NCBI GenBank assembly: GCA_027490955.1
Contig: JAIXXB010000019.1
Location: 124,001 to 188,000 of the forward strand
Length of the DNA: 64,000 bases
Direction: 5' to 3'
Origin: Rhodobacter sp.
Lineage (GTDB): Bacteria; Pseudomonadota; Alphaproteobacteria; Rhodobacterales; Rhodobacteraceae
The notes beneath the pieces were generated by a model, which was not told the DNA's origin, made no database searches, and worked only from the letters and a program-made list of their open reading frames with translations. This document shows, piece by piece, positions 45,148-54,205 of the stretch; positions within the stretch are counted from its first letter, which is position 1; each line of letters starts with the position of its first letter. Made by a program: the position numbers and the translations under genes.

Positions 45148-45163
45148 TGAGGTACGTACCTCA
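45148..45163. promoter_or_regulatory. LacI-family operator, site 2
   Basis: An identical copy of TGAGGTACGTACCTCA, 30 bp from site 1 centre to centre, i.e. close to three helical turns, so both face the same side. A separate perfect hairpin CTTGCGCAATCGCGCAAG follows at 45169-45186. Confidence 0.9.
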
Positions 45164-45222
45164 TTACTCTTGCGCAATCGCGCAAGTTCATGGAAAAGAA
45201 GAAAAGTAAAGCAGAGAGACAC

Positions 45223-46245
45223 ATGCGCGCTACGACAAAAGACCTCGCACTTGCCGCTGGCGTCAGCCTTGCCACTGTGGATCGGGTGTTGAACGGACGC
45301 CCCGGCGTTAAGCAAGACACAGTCGAGCGGGTGAATCACGCGATTCAAAAGCTGTCGTTCCGCCGCAATATCGTGGCCGCCAATCTTGCGCGGGGTAAGT
45401 TTTATACGTTTTTGTTCATGCTGCCCAAAAGCGGGGATCAGTTTTTGGCAGAATTGATCGCGCGGATTGACGAGGCGAATCTGGCCTTTGCGGCGGAAAT
45501 GATCCGCCTAGAGGTGATGGAAATTCCAGAAAGCGACCCACATCGGATTGCAAATATGCTGGGATCGCTTGACCCAAATCGGATTGACGGCGTGGCCATT
45601 ATGGTGCCTGAATCACCGCAGGTGCGCGATGCGAAAACGCGTTTGGCCGAGCGCGGGATCAAAACCATCAACTTTATCTCGGGCCAAGACACCGATGCGC
45701 AGGCGGCCTTTGTAGGGACGGATAACCGCGCGGCGGGGGCAACGGCGGGGCGCTTGATGGGCCGATTTGCCCAGCAGCGTGCGGGATCGGTGCTGGTGAT
45801 TGCAGAATCCATGCAATCACGCGACAGCGTCGAGCGCCGCCTTGGCTTTGATGCGGTGGTCAATGCCGATTACCCAAACCTGACTGTCTTGCCCTCGCTT
45901 GAAAGCTATGGCGATCCAGAGCGGACCGAGCGCATTATCCGCAACAGCTTTGTCAATCATCAGGACATCGCGGGGGTTTATATCCTCAGTTCAGAGGCGC
46001 GGGTGCCTTTAGAAGTGGTCACGCGGCTGCCGATGCAGACCAAACCCATCATCATCGCCCATGAACGCACCCCCTTTACCGAAGCGGCGCTGCGCGCAGA
46101 TAAGATTGACACATTGATCACCCAAGACACTGGCCATCTGGTGCGCAGCGCCCTGCGCGTTTTGCGTGCCAAGGTCGATGGGCGCGAGATTTTGGCATCG
46201 CAGGAAAAAATCAGGATCGAGATCCTGCTGAAGGAAAATATCTAG
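45223..46245 (+). CDS. LacI-family transcriptional regulator of the ABC/kinase operon
   Basis: A 340-residue regulator with an N-terminal LacI helix-turn-helix (ATTKDLALAAGVSLATVDRV and LNGRPGVKQDTVERV, residues about 3-38) and a periplasmic-binding-protein-like ligand domain (about 60-340). It diverges from the binding-protein gene, and two identical 16-bp palindromes lie between the two, so it very probably represses that operon and itself. The start at 45223 gives the usual MRATTKDL beginning; an ATG at 45190 would add 11 lysine-rich residues. A terminator follows at 46281. Confidence 0.9.
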   Translation: MRATTKDLALAAGVSLATVDRVLNGRPGVKQDTVERVNHAIQKLSFRRNIVAANLARGKFYTFLFMLPKSGDQFLAELIARIDEANLAFAAEMIRLEVMEIPESDPHRIANMLGSLDPNRIDGVAIMVPESPQVRDAKTRLAERGIKTINFISGQDTDAQAAFVGTDNRAAGATAGRLMGRFAQQRAGSVLVIAESMQSRDSVERRLGFDAVVNADYPNLTVLPSLESYGDPERTERIIRNSFVNHQDIAGVYILSSEARVPLEVVTRLPMQTKPIIIAHERTPFTEAALRADKIDTLITQDTGHLVRSALRVLRAKVDGREILASQEKIRIEILLKENI

Positions 46246-46280
46246 AGTTTGCAGCGCGGGCCGCGTGCGGTGCCCCGCAG

Positions 46281-46314
46281 CAGGCGCGCCGCAAATCGGT
46301 GCGCCTGTTTATTT
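46281..46314 (+). terminator. Rho-independent terminator of the LacI-type regulator gene
   Basis: Ten-base stem CAGGCGCGCC / GGTGCGCCTG (one G-T pair) with a seven-base loop, followed by TTTATTT. It is 35 bp after the stop. Confidence 0.85.
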
Positions 46315-46372
46315 GGGCGCCCGTTGCAGGGCCACGTTTGCCACGCACCGCAGCGCGCCTTACGCTTCGGCC

Positions 46373-46756
46373 TTAGTTGCTGGCAGGCGGTGTTGCAGGC
46401 GCAGTGGCCGCTGGCGGCGCTGCGGGCGCATCGGTTGTTGGCGGCAGCAAGTCACCCTCTAGCGCGGGGGGCAGGGCAGGTTCCTGCGCGGGGGCCGTGC
46501 CGCCAAGCTGGTCAATCACCGACGAGCTGCCCGCATCGGCCGCAGCCAGAATGGTCAGCGTGATCGAGGTGATGATAAAGCCAATAGCAAGGCCCCAAGT
46601 GATTTTGCCAAGGGCCGTGGCCGCCGCGCGCGACGATACCGCACCACCGCCGCCGCCGCCCATACCCAGACCGCCGCCTTCGGATCGTTGCAGCAGCACA
46701 ATGCCAATCAGCAACAGCGCAAGGATCAGGTGAATGGTCAGGATGACGTTTTCCAT
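46373..46756 (-). CDS. secG: Preprotein translocase subunit SecG
   Basis: Small inner-membrane subunit of the Sec translocon. The 127-residue protein has two hydrophobic helices (about 3-21 and 50-70) with the typical LLQRSEGGGLGMGGGGGG loop between them, then a long Ala/Pro-rich tail usual in alphaproteobacteria. Its neighbour downstream on this strand is the LacI gene's terminator and the uptake island, where pyrG is often found in related genomes. Confidence 0.94.
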   Translation of the reverse strand: MENVILTIHLILALLLIGIVLLQRSEGGGLGMGGGGGGAVSSRAAATALGKITWGLAIGFIITSITLTILAAADAGSSSVIDQLGGTAPAQEPALPPALEGDLLPPTTDAPAAPPAATAPATPPASN

Positions 46757-46821
46757 CAGAGCGGCCTTTTTTCAATCTTGCGCCTACTTAGGCGAGGGCG
46801 GGCAAAGGTGCAAGTGCCCTG

Positions 46822-47205
46822 CTAGTCTTCTTCCCGCTCGCAGACAGCCGACAGTTTGTTGCCATCAGGGTCGCGCACATAGCAGGCGTAAAAGTTGGGC
46901 CGATAGCGCAGGCCCGGCGCGCCTTCGTCGCTGCCCCCCTGTGCCAGCGCGGCGCGGTAAAACGCATCGACTGCCGCGCGGCTGGGCGCATCAAAGGCGG
47001 GCATAGACCCGTTGCCAATCGTGGCGGGTTTGCCATCAAAGGGCAGGGTCACCCAAAACGGCGTGCGCGCGGCATCCGCAGGGCCATAGCCGATTTCGGT
47101 TTCGTCTTGCCCGCGCAAAACATAGCCCAAGGGCAGAAGGGCTGCGTCATAAAACCGCTTGGCGCGGGCCAAATCGTTGCAGCCGATTGTGATATACAAA
47201 AACAT
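46822..47205 (-). CDS. VOC (glyoxalase/bleomycin-resistance) family protein
   Basis: A 127-residue single-domain vicinal-oxygen-chelate protein beginning [20 protein letters not shown], with [19 protein letters not shown] at the C-terminus. Members include glyoxalases, dioxygenases and resistance proteins; the metal ligands cannot be assigned with confidence and the role is unknown. The ATG at 47205 matches the family start. It diverges from purA, 120 bp away. Confidence 0.85.
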   Translation of the reverse strand: MFLYITIGCNDLARAKRFYDAALLPLGYVLRGQDETEIGYGPADAARTPFWVTLPFDGKPATIGNGSMPAFDAPSRAAVDAFYRAALAQGGSDEGAPGLRYRPNFYACYVRDPDGNKLSAVCEREED

Positions 47206-47325
47206 CGCATCCCCTTTTGGCCCATGATGCCAAGACCGCGCGCGCCCGTCCAGTCTTTTGCGCTTTCGCTTAGTCGCGCAGCCCGCTATAGGTCGCGCGG
47301 TTTCTCCCAAATGATAGGATATACC

Positions 47326-48624
47326 ATGGCGAATGTTGTTGTTGTCGGCGCTCAATGGGGTGACGAGGGCAAGGGGAAGATTGTCGATTGGCTCTCGCAG
47401 CGCGCGGATGTCATCGCGCGGTTTCAAGGCGGGCACAATGCGGGCCATACCCTTGTGATTGACGGCAAAGTGTACAAGCTATCCTTGCTGCCTTCGGGCA
47501 TTGTGCGCGGTGGCAAGCTGTCGGTGATCGGCAATGGCGTGGTGCTGGATCCTTGGCATTTGGTGATGGAAATCGACAAGCTGCGCGGGCAGGGTGTGCA
47601 GATCAACACCGAAAACCTGATGATCGCCGAAAACGCGCCCCTGATTTTGCCGCTGCATGGCGAACTTGACCGCGCGCGCGAAGAGCAAACCGCCAGCGCG
47701 GGGGCGAAAATTGGCACGACTGGGCGCGGTATTGGCCCTGCCTACGAGGATAAAGTGGGCCGCCGTGCCATTCGCGTGGCTGATTTGGGCGATGAGGCCA
47801 CGCTGATCGCCCGTATCGACCGCTTGGTCGGCCATCACAACGCGCTGCGCGCAGGGCTTGGCATTGCGCCTGTGAACCGCGATGACCTGCTGGCCAAACT
47901 GCGCGCCATTGCGCCGCAGGTGCTGCCCTATGCCCAGCCCGTGTGGAAAGTGCTGCACGAAGCGCGGCTGGCGGGCAAGCGCATCTTGTTCGAAGGCGCG
48001 CAGGGCGCGCTGCTGGACATCGATTTTGGAACCTATCCCTTTGTCACCTCGTCCAATGTGATCGCAGGTCAGGCGGCCACTGGCACGGGCATGGGGCCAG
48101 GGGCGATTGATTTCGTGCTGGGCATTGTCAAAGCCTATACCACCCGCGTGGGCGAAGGCCCGTTTCCTGCCGAACTCAAGGACGAGTTGGGCGAGCGTTT
48201 GGGCCAGCGCGGCCATGAATTCGGCACCGTTACGGGGCGCAAGCGCCGCTGCGGCTGGTTTGATGCGGTTTTGGTGCGCCAGACCTGCATCACTTCGGGG
48301 GTTACGGGCATTGCCCTGACCAAGCTGGACGTGCTGGACGGGTTTGACAGGCTGAAAATCTGCGTGGCCTATGAATTGGATGGCAAACGGCTGGATTACC
48401 TGCCCACGGCGGCAGATCAACAGGCGCGCTGCACCCCGATCTACGAGGAAATCGAAGGGTGGAGCGAGACGACCGCAGGCGCGCGGTCTTGGGCCGATTT
48501 GCCTGCGGCTGCCATCAAATACGTGCGCCGCGTGGAAGAGTTGATTGGCTGCCCTGTGGCGCTACTTTCTACCTCACCCGAGCGCGAGGATACCATCCTT
48601 GTGACCGATCCATTTGTGGGGTGA
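47326..48624 (+). CDS. purA: Adenylosuccinate synthetase PurA
   Basis: Converts IMP and aspartate with GTP to adenylosuccinate on the way to AMP. The 432-residue protein starts [20 protein letters not shown] (the P-loop and catalytic Asp) and includes [58 protein letters not shown] and [21 protein letters not shown] precedes the ATG at 47326. It lies 3 bp upstream of the DUF2842 gene, a conserved alphaproteobacterial pair. Confidence 0.97.
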   Translation: MANVVVVGAQWGDEGKGKIVDWLSQRADVIARFQGGHNAGHTLVIDGKVYKLSLLPSGIVRGGKLSVIGNGVVLDPWHLVMEIDKLRGQGVQINTENLMIAENAPLILPLHGELDRAREEQTASAGAKIGTTGRGIGPAYEDKVGRRAIRVADLGDEATLIARIDRLVGHHNALRAGLGIAPVNRDDLLAKLRAIAPQVLPYAQPVWKVLHEARLAGKRILFEGAQGALLDIDFGTYPFVTSSNVIAGQAATGTGMGPGAIDFVLGIVKAYTTRVGEGPFPAELKDELGERLGQRGHEFGTVTGRKRRCGWFDAVLVRQTCITSGVTGIALTKLDVLDGFDRLKICVAYELDGKRLDYLPTAADQQARCTPIYEEIEGWSETTAGARSWADLPAAAIKYVRRVEELIGCPVALLSTSPEREDTILVTDPFVG

Positions 48625-48627
48625 AAG

Positions 48628-48897
48628 ATGACGCAGGCCGACCCAAAGCCAAGACACATGTCCTATAAGGCGCGCAAGCGCTGGGCGCTGGTGGCGCTGT
48701 TGATCGGCATGCCTGTTTATATTGTAATTGTGCTTAACCTGATGGCCTCGATCAATCGTTTGCCCTTTTGGGCCGAGGTGGTGGCCTATGTGTTTTTGGG
48801 CGTGGCGTGGATTTTCCCGCTGAAGCGGCTGTTTTTGGGGGTGGGCCAGCCCGACCCTGACGCAGACCCATCCCAGAAGGCGCAGGCAGAGCGCTAA
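48628..48897 (+). CDS. DUF2842 family membrane protein
   Basis: An 89-residue protein with two hydrophobic helices (about 20-42 and 49-68), MSYKARKRWALVALLIG near the start and FPLKRLFLGVGQPDPD near the end, matching DUF2842. An internal Met at residue 11 is the common start of homologues, so the first ten residues are uncertain. It is 3 bp after purA. Function unknown. Confidence 0.85.
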   Translation: MTQADPKPRHMSYKARKRWALVALLIGMPVYIVIVLNLMASINRLPFWAEVVAYVFLGVAWIFPLKRLFLGVGQPDPDADPSQKAQAER

Positions 48898-48915
48898 CGG
48901 CGCGCGCCACGGCAA

Positions 48916-48951
48916 AACAGGCGCGCGGCCAGCCATGGCTTTGCGCCTGTT
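48916..48951. terminator. Hairpin between DUF2842 gene and the convergent 602-residue gene
   Basis: Outer arms AACAGGCGC / GCGCCTGTT with an inner AGCC-AT-GGCT palindrome. It lies between converging stops and lacks a following T-run. Confidence 0.4.
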
Positions 48952-48984
48952 GATGCGGGCACAGGGCAATGAAACGGCGGGCCG

Positions 48985-50793
48985 TTAAATCGCTTCGCGC
49001 AGCGCTTCGGCCAAAAGCGGCGAGCGATCGGTCACTGCAAACAGACCAGGTTCCATTTCGGCAAAACGGCCCATGCCCAAAAGCTGGTTGAAGATCTGCA
49101 CCGAGGCTTCGCGCGTCATGGGCAGGGCATCGGGTAGGCTGGACATATGGCGGATCAATTGGCGGCGGCGGAACAAAGGCTGCTTTTCGACATGGGCCAC
49201 GTAAATGGCCGCCGCTTCCATAAGTTCGATCTGCTCGGACGCGCCCAAGCGGTCGGCGAAATCTTCAAAGGTTTCCATGCCCGTGAAGATATTGCTTTGC
49301 GGGCCTGTGATATCATCATCGTCATCGACCGCGCGAAAGATGTTTTCGGCAGGGCTGGGCGTGGGCGCGAGTTTCAGCGGCGCTTCGCTGCGCTTGGGCG
49401 CGCTGCGGTCGATGCGCTGTTCGGACACCAAAACCAAGGTGGCGCTGCGCGGGCCGCCATCGGGGGCAACTTGATCCAATGTTTGCCGATACGTGTCCAG
49501 CACGGCGTTCTGGCTGCCCGCATCATGGCCCAGATCGCGGTCTGCCTTGGTGGCTGCAGCGGCGGCTTTCATATGCGCCATGGCAGCTTGGCGGCGGCGC
49601 ACCTCGTCATCGGCCAAATCGATATTGGCGCGTGCAATCAGCTTATCCAGAGTGGCTTCGGTGGGGTTAATCTTGGCGCGTGGTGCAGCGGGCGCGGGGT
49701 TCAGCACCAGCGGCGCAGGCACCTCTAGCGCGGCCAATTCAGCCGCAAGCGCGGCGTCGCTTTGGGCCGCGCTGGGTGCCGCGGCGCTGGGCAGGCCGCC
49801 TGTTTGGGCCACACGGCGGATGCGGATCACACGGGTGCGCGGGGTTTGTGGGCTGGCCGATGAGGCAAGATCAGGCGCGGCCGCAGATGCTGGTGCCGAT
49901 GTCGGCGCAGAATTAGGCGCAGAATTGGGCGCTGATGCAGATGCAGGTGGCTGGGCGCGTTCAACCTTGCCATCTTGCCCGCCGCGCACCACTTCGATGC
50001 GGTATTTTGTGGCATCGGGCGCAGCGATGGGGGCGGCAGGCTGGGCGTCTGCAATCATCACCTCGGCGCTTTGGCCGCCGCGGATGGTTTGTGCGGGCGC
50101 TGTCGGATCGGGTTTGATCACGCGGCGCGGCGCGTCCGTCTCGGCGGGGTTGGGCGAAACGGGGGCAGGGGCAGGCGTTGCGCGCGCGCCCCCTTCGCCC
50201 GCCACAGCGCCCAAATCTTTGGGCGGGGCAGTGTCGGCGCTGTCGGAATCTTCGGTATAACTGTCTTTGGCCGCGCCCAGCAGCGATTCAATTGCCGCCG
50301 TCGCCGCAGGAAGCCCATCGGCAGCAACAAAGGCGGCAGGGCTGGGCGCGGGCGTGTCATCGGCCATGGTATTGGCTTCAAGCGCTTCGATATATCGGGA
50401 TTTCTCATCGATTTCAGCGCGCAGCCGCGCAAGGCGGGCAGCGGCCTCTTCGGCCTCGACTTTCGCGGCGCTGCTGCTGAGCAAGCTTGGGCTGGCTTCA
50501 GGAGGCGCGGCAGGGGCGGCCTGCGGGGCGGCAATCGCATTGCCTTGGCGCAGCACGACGCCATTGTCCTGCACCTGCGCCTGCACGCGGCGCTGGCTGG
50601 CCCCTTCGGCAAGGCGGTGCAGCATATCGGCATCGGGGGTGGGCGGCTCTGCCCCAAAAAAGCGGTCATCGGCGGCCAGATCACGGAAATATTCGGCAAT
50701 CACTTTCATCGTGCTGAACGGGTCGTCAAACCCCTCCAACGTGCAAGAGAAAGTTCCATAAGAAACAGTGAGAATCTTACTAGCGCCCGTCAT
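48985..50793 (-). CDS. Large low-complexity conserved protein of unknown function
   Basis: A 602-residue protein with a conserved-looking N-terminus ([40 protein letters not shown]), a coiled segment near residues 110-140, a long Ala/Pro/Ser-rich middle (about 145-430, including short repeats such as [17 protein letters not shown]) and an ordered C-terminus (about 500-602, [20 protein letters not shown] and [19 protein letters not shown]). I believe related proteins occur across Rhodobacterales, mostly as hypothetical proteins. No signal peptide or catalytic motif is seen. It may be a structural or regulatory scaffold; function unknown. Confidence 0.8.
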   Translation of the reverse strand: MTGASKILTVSYGTFSCTLEGFDDPFSTMKVIAEYFRDLAADDRFFGAEPPTPDADMLHRLAEGASQRRVQAQVQDNGVVLRQGNAIAAPQAAPAAPPEASPSLLSSSAAKVEAEEAAARLARLRAEIDEKSRYIEALEANTMADDTPAPSPAAFVAADGLPAATAAIESLLGAAKDSYTEDSDSADTAPPKDLGAVAGEGGARATPAPAPVSPNPAETDAPRRVIKPDPTAPAQTIRGGQSAEVMIADAQPAAPIAAPDATKYRIEVVRGGQDGKVERAQPPASASAPNSAPNSAPTSAPASAAAPDLASSASPQTPRTRVIRIRRVAQTGGLPSAAAPSAAQSDAALAAELAALEVPAPLVLNPAPAAPRAKINPTEATLDKLIARANIDLADDEVRRRQAAMAHMKAAAAATKADRDLGHDAGSQNAVLDTYRQTLDQVAPDGGPRSATLVLVSEQRIDRSAPKRSEAPLKLAPTPSPAENIFRAVDDDDDITGPQSNIFTGMETFEDFADRLGASEQIELMEAAAIYVAHVEKQPLFRRRQLIRHMSSLPDALPMTREASVQIFNQLLGMGRFAEMEPGLFAVTDRSPLLAEALREAI

Positions 50794-50924
50794 GGAGCCC
50801 GCCTTTTACAAAAACTTGGGCCCAGCAATGCGCGGCAATGCGCGCAATTCCATGGACAGACTGTGGTAATATAAGGGATAGATTGTGGCACTGGCCCATC
50901 AGTTCTGCCGCAATTGAGTAAATT

Positions 50925-51605
50925 ATGCCTGCAAATCCTATGCTAATTCAAAGTAAAGTCAAAAGCCAATCTGCCGTGACTTTGGTGGGCGGCGGCGGCT
51001 TTGCTGCGCGGGATTTGGCCCATGCGCTGGCTTTGGCCCCCTATTTGGTGGCGGCGGATGGCGGTGCAAACAGGCTGCTGGCGCTGGATGCGCCGCCGCG
51101 CGCGGTGATCGGCGATTTGGATTCCATCTCGGCGCAGGCGCGGGCCGCTTTTGCGGGGCAATTGATCCATATTCCCGCGCAAGATGACACTGATTTTGAC
51201 AAATGCCTTGCCGCCATTGCCGCGCCTTTTGTCCTTGGGCTGGGCTTTATTGGCGCGCGGATGGATCATGGGCTGGCGGTGTTGGCGGGCTTGTTGCGCC
51301 GCCCTGATCTGCCTGTCTTTTTGCTGGGCGGGCGCGATGTGATTTTTCTGGCCCCGCCGCGCCTGACGCTGGATGTGCCGCGGGGCGCGCGGGTGTCATT
51401 GTTCCCGCTGGGCGCGGTGACAGGGCGCAGCACGGGCCTAGATTGGCCGATTGACGGGATTGATTTTGCCCCAGATCGGGCCATTGGCACATCCAATCGC
51501 GCCAGTGGCGGGCCAGTCAGCCTTGAGTTTTCGGCGCGCAAGATGCTGGTGATTTTGCCGCGCGCGCATCTGGCGGCGGCGCTTAGCGGGTTTGGTTTTG
51601 CCTAG
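50925..51605 (+). CDS. thiN: Thiamine diphosphokinase
   Basis: Transfers pyrophosphate from ATP to thiamine, giving the cofactor thiamine diphosphate. The 226-residue protein has the family motifs VAADGGANRLLALD near residue 43, AVIGDLDSIS near 62, AQDDTDFDKCLAAI near 87 and FIGARMDHGLAVLAGL near 107, with the beta-sandwich domain after them. Length fits. Two nearby ATGs (50925, 50940) are possible starts. Its 3' end overlaps the convergent EamA gene by 23 bp. Confidence 0.92.
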   Translation: MPANPMLIQSKVKSQSAVTLVGGGGFAARDLAHALALAPYLVAADGGANRLLALDAPPRAVIGDLDSISAQARAAFAGQLIHIPAQDDTDFDKCLAAIAAPFVLGLGFIGARMDHGLAVLAGLLRRPDLPVFLLGGRDVIFLAPPRLTLDVPRGARVSLFPLGAVTGRSTGLDWPIDGIDFAPDRAIGTSNRASGGPVSLEFSARKMLVILPRAHLAAALSGFGFA

Positions 51606-52512
51606 ACAGGCGCGCCGCCAGCACGCGTTCGCGCTGAATGATATACAAACCCGCCCCCACAATCAGCACAATGCCGCCCCATGTGATAAGGTTGGGAAAA
51701 TCGCCAAAAATCAAAAAGCCCAGCGCGACCGAGACCACCATTTCAAAATAATGCAGCGGCGCCAATGTGCTGGCAGGGGCAAAGCGCAGCGATAGCGTCA
51801 TGCACATATGTGCAACTGCCGCCCAAAACCCCACGCCAAACAGCCACAGCCACGCATAGCCTTGCGGCATGACAGGATCGAGGCTGGCAAGGATGCCGCT
51901 GGCCCCCGCCCCGTCCATCGCCCAAAGCACAGGCACGATCACCGCCGCCCCCGCCAGCGAGGTGTGCAATTGCTGCGTGACAGGGTGCATCAACGGCCCA
52001 ATGGTTTGCGTCACAGCCATATAAAAGGCAAAGGCAAAGGCGCAGGCAATGGCATAAAAGGTCGCCGCGCCATAGGTTTGCAAGCTGGGCTGGATAACCA
52101 TCAGCGCCCCTGCAAAGCCGACCATAGCGGCAGCGATGCGGCGCGGGCCGACATGGTTGCCAAACACAAAATGCCCCAAAATCAATAGGATCAGCGGCGA
52201 TAGAAAGGCAATGGCCAGCGCATCGGCCATCGGCATCACAGCGACGGCGGCCACAAAACTATAGGTCGAGGCGATCAAAAGCAGCGCGCGCAGTGCCAAC
52301 AGCCATCCCACGCGCACAGGCACACGCCATGTCAGCCCCATGGCCAGCGCAACGGGGATCATCAGCGCGCCTTGCACCACAAAGCGCGCAGCCACGATCT
52401 GCCCCACGGGAATGGTGGCCGTGGCCAATTTGCTGCTGGCATCCAGCATGGGGGCCAGCACGCAAAAGGCCAGCATCAAGGCAATGCCCAGTAACGTGCG
52501 ATCTTTGCTCAT
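51583..52512 (-). CDS. EamA/DMT family transporter
   Basis: A 309-residue protein with about ten hydrophobic helices arranged as two EamA repeats (about 8-140 and 155-295), as in drug/metabolite transporters and S-adenosylmethionine carriers. The conserved AMADALAIAFLSPLILLILG near residue 95 fits the family. The transported compound is unknown. Its 3' end overlaps thiN tail to tail. Confidence 0.9.
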   Translation of the reverse strand: MSKDRTLLGIALMLAFCVLAPMLDASSKLATATIPVGQIVAARFVVQGALMIPVALAMGLTWRVPVRVGWLLALRALLLIASTYSFVAAVAVMPMADALAIAFLSPLILLILGHFVFGNHVGPRRIAAAMVGFAGALMVIQPSLQTYGAATFYAIACAFAFAFYMAVTQTIGPLMHPVTQQLHTSLAGAAVIVPVLWAMDGAGASGILASLDPVMPQGYAWLWLFGVGFWAAVAHMCMTLSLRFAPASTLAPLHYFEMVVSVALGFLIFGDFPNLITWGGIVLIVGAGLYIIQRERVLAARLSRQNQTR

Positions 52513-52746
52513 CTCTCTGCGCTCCCCCTTACCGCTTTGTGCCTGCGCTGCACAGTCGCGGCGCGCCTATTTGCGACCCTTTGGCGCAAAAGCCTTGCGC
52601 GGCCCAAGGCGGCCCTGCGGCACAGGTGCACAGGTTGCCGCCCCCAAACACCGCCCTTTAACATTGCCGTGATTGCGCCAAGTGCTGCGATTTTACCCTT
52701 GCACTGCGCCGCCGCATTGGGCAGCGATAGGAAAACCGAGGTGGAT

Positions 52747-53373
52747 ATGTTCGACGGCATCTTGCGCAAACCGATTGATTTGGCCACCGCCCCCATGGGC
52801 GCGCGTTTGGCCCGCGCGGGGGTGCGCGCCGATGCCGTCACGCTGGCGGGTCTGGCCTTGGGGCTGGGCGCGGCAGGGGTTATTGCCGCACAGGGGCATT
52901 TGATTTTGGCCCTAAGCTTGATTTTGGCCAGCCGCATTGCCGATGGTTTGGATGGGGCTGTCGCGCGCGCCTCGCAAAAAACTGATTTTGGCGGCTATCT
53001 GGATATCACGTGCGATTTCATCTTTTACGGCGCAATCCCGCTGGCCTTTGCCCTGCGCAATCCCGAAAATGCCCTGCCTGCCGCCGTGCTGCTGGCCAGT
53101 TTCTACATGAACGGGGCAACATTTCTGGCCTATGCCATTTTTTCGGAAAAGCGCCATCTGGCCCCGCGTGCCGCCGACCGCGCGCGCGGGGATAAATCGC
53201 TGCACTTTACCGCAGGCCTTGCCGAAGGCTTCGAGACGATTGCGGTTTTTACGGCCTTTTGCCTCTGGCCTGCCAGCTTTGCCGCGCTATCATTTGGTTT
53301 TGCCGCGCTGTGTGTGGCCAGCGCTTTGGCGCGCATGGCACTGGCCAAACGCGCCTTTGGCGGGGCAAAATAG
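52747..53373 (+). CDS. CDP-alcohol phosphatidyltransferase family protein
   Basis: A 208-residue membrane enzyme with the CDP-alcohol phosphotransferase signature DG-x2-AR-x8-G-x3-D-x3-D, seen as DGLDGAVARASQKTDFGGYL then DITCD near residues 68-92, and about five hydrophobic segments. It should transfer a phosphatidyl group from CDP-diacylglycerol to an alcohol such as glycerol phosphate, serine or inositol phosphate; the acceptor is not clear. The ATG at 52747 is used; a GTG two codons earlier also has a nearby CGAGG. Confidence 0.88.
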   Translation: MFDGILRKPIDLATAPMGARLARAGVRADAVTLAGLALGLGAAGVIAAQGHLILALSLILASRIADGLDGAVARASQKTDFGGYLDITCDFIFYGAIPLAFALRNPENALPAAVLLASFYMNGATFLAYAIFSEKRHLAPRAADRARGDKSLHFTAGLAEGFETIAVFTAFCLWPASFAALSFGFAALCVASALARMALAKRAFGGAK

Positions 53374-53464
53374 ACGGGCTGCCCTTGCAGGTGCTGGCGC
53401 TGGGCACTAAGCTTTGTTTAATCCTTGGGCGATAGAGCTAGGGAATATTTAGAGAGGCGATGTG

Positions 53465-54094
53465 ATGCGTGATCCAGCAGACTATTACATGAACACCCTC
53501 GTGCCGATGGTGGTTGAACAAACCTCGCGGGGCGAGCGGGCCTATGACATCTTCTCGCGGATGCTGAAAGAACGGATTATCTTTCTGGCGGGCCCCGTCC
53601 ATGATGGCATGTCTAGCCTGATCTGCGCGCAATTGTTGTTCCTAGAGGCGGAGAATCCTTCGAAAGAAATTTCGATGTATATCAACAGCCCGGGTGGTGT
53701 GGTGACATCGGGCCTGTCGATCTATGACACGATGCAATATATCCGCCCCAAAGTATCGACTTTGGTGATTGGGCAGGCAGCCTCGATGGGATCGCTTTTG
53801 CTGCAAGCGGGGGAAAAAGGCATGCGCTTTTCTCTGCCCAACAGCCGCGTGATGGTGCATCAGCCTTCGGGCGGCTATCAGGGGCAGGCAACCGACATCT
53901 TGATCCATGCGCGCGAAACCGAAAAACTTAAGCGCCGCCTGAATGAGATTTACGTCAAGCATACGGGCAATGATCTGGCAACTGTCGAAGCCGCGCTAGA
54001 GCGCGACAATTTCATGTCTGCCGAAGATGCCAAAGCTTGGGGCCTGATTGACGAGATTTTGGACAGCCGCGGCAAGGCCGAAGAGGCCAAGTAA
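53465..54094 (+). CDS. clpP: ATP-dependent Clp protease proteolytic subunit ClpP
   Basis: Forms the serine-protease barrel used by ClpX/ClpA. The 209-residue protein has the catalytic triad Ser107 (GQAASMGS), His132 (VMVHQPSGG) and Asp181 (ERDNFMS), and [20 protein letters not shown]. The ATG at 53465 is chosen over an overlapping GTG at 53462; GAGAGGCG lies upstream. It precedes clpX by 111 bp with a hairpin in the gap. Confidence 0.97.
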   Translation: MRDPADYYMNTLVPMVVEQTSRGERAYDIFSRMLKERIIFLAGPVHDGMSSLICAQLLFLEAENPSKEISMYINSPGGVVTSGLSIYDTMQYIRPKVSTLVIGQAASMGSLLLQAGEKGMRFSLPNSRVMVHQPSGGYQGQATDILIHARETEKLKRRLNEIYVKHTGNDLATVEAALERDNFMSAEDAKAWGLIDEILDSRGKAEEAK

Positions 54095-54109
54095 GCCGCG
54101 CGCAGACAG

Positions 54110-54138
54110 CGCCCCCAAAGCCGCGACATTTGGGGGCG
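54110..54138 (+). terminator. Hairpin between clpP and clpX
   Basis: Perfect 10-bp stem CGCCCCCAAA / TTTGGGGGCG with a nine-base loop, 15 bp after the clpP stop. No strong T-run follows, so partial termination or an mRNA-processing or stability element is possible. Confidence 0.6.
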
Positions 54139-54205
54139 ATTTGAGATTGTGGCGGGGCGGGGCTTGGCATAAGCTGGCTCCCAATTCGGATGATGAGGTC
54201 AGGCT

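Noticed and set aside
49493-50874. Long open frames antisense to the 602-residue protein
   Set aside because: They arise from its low-complexity region; no conserved motifs and no ribosome sites.
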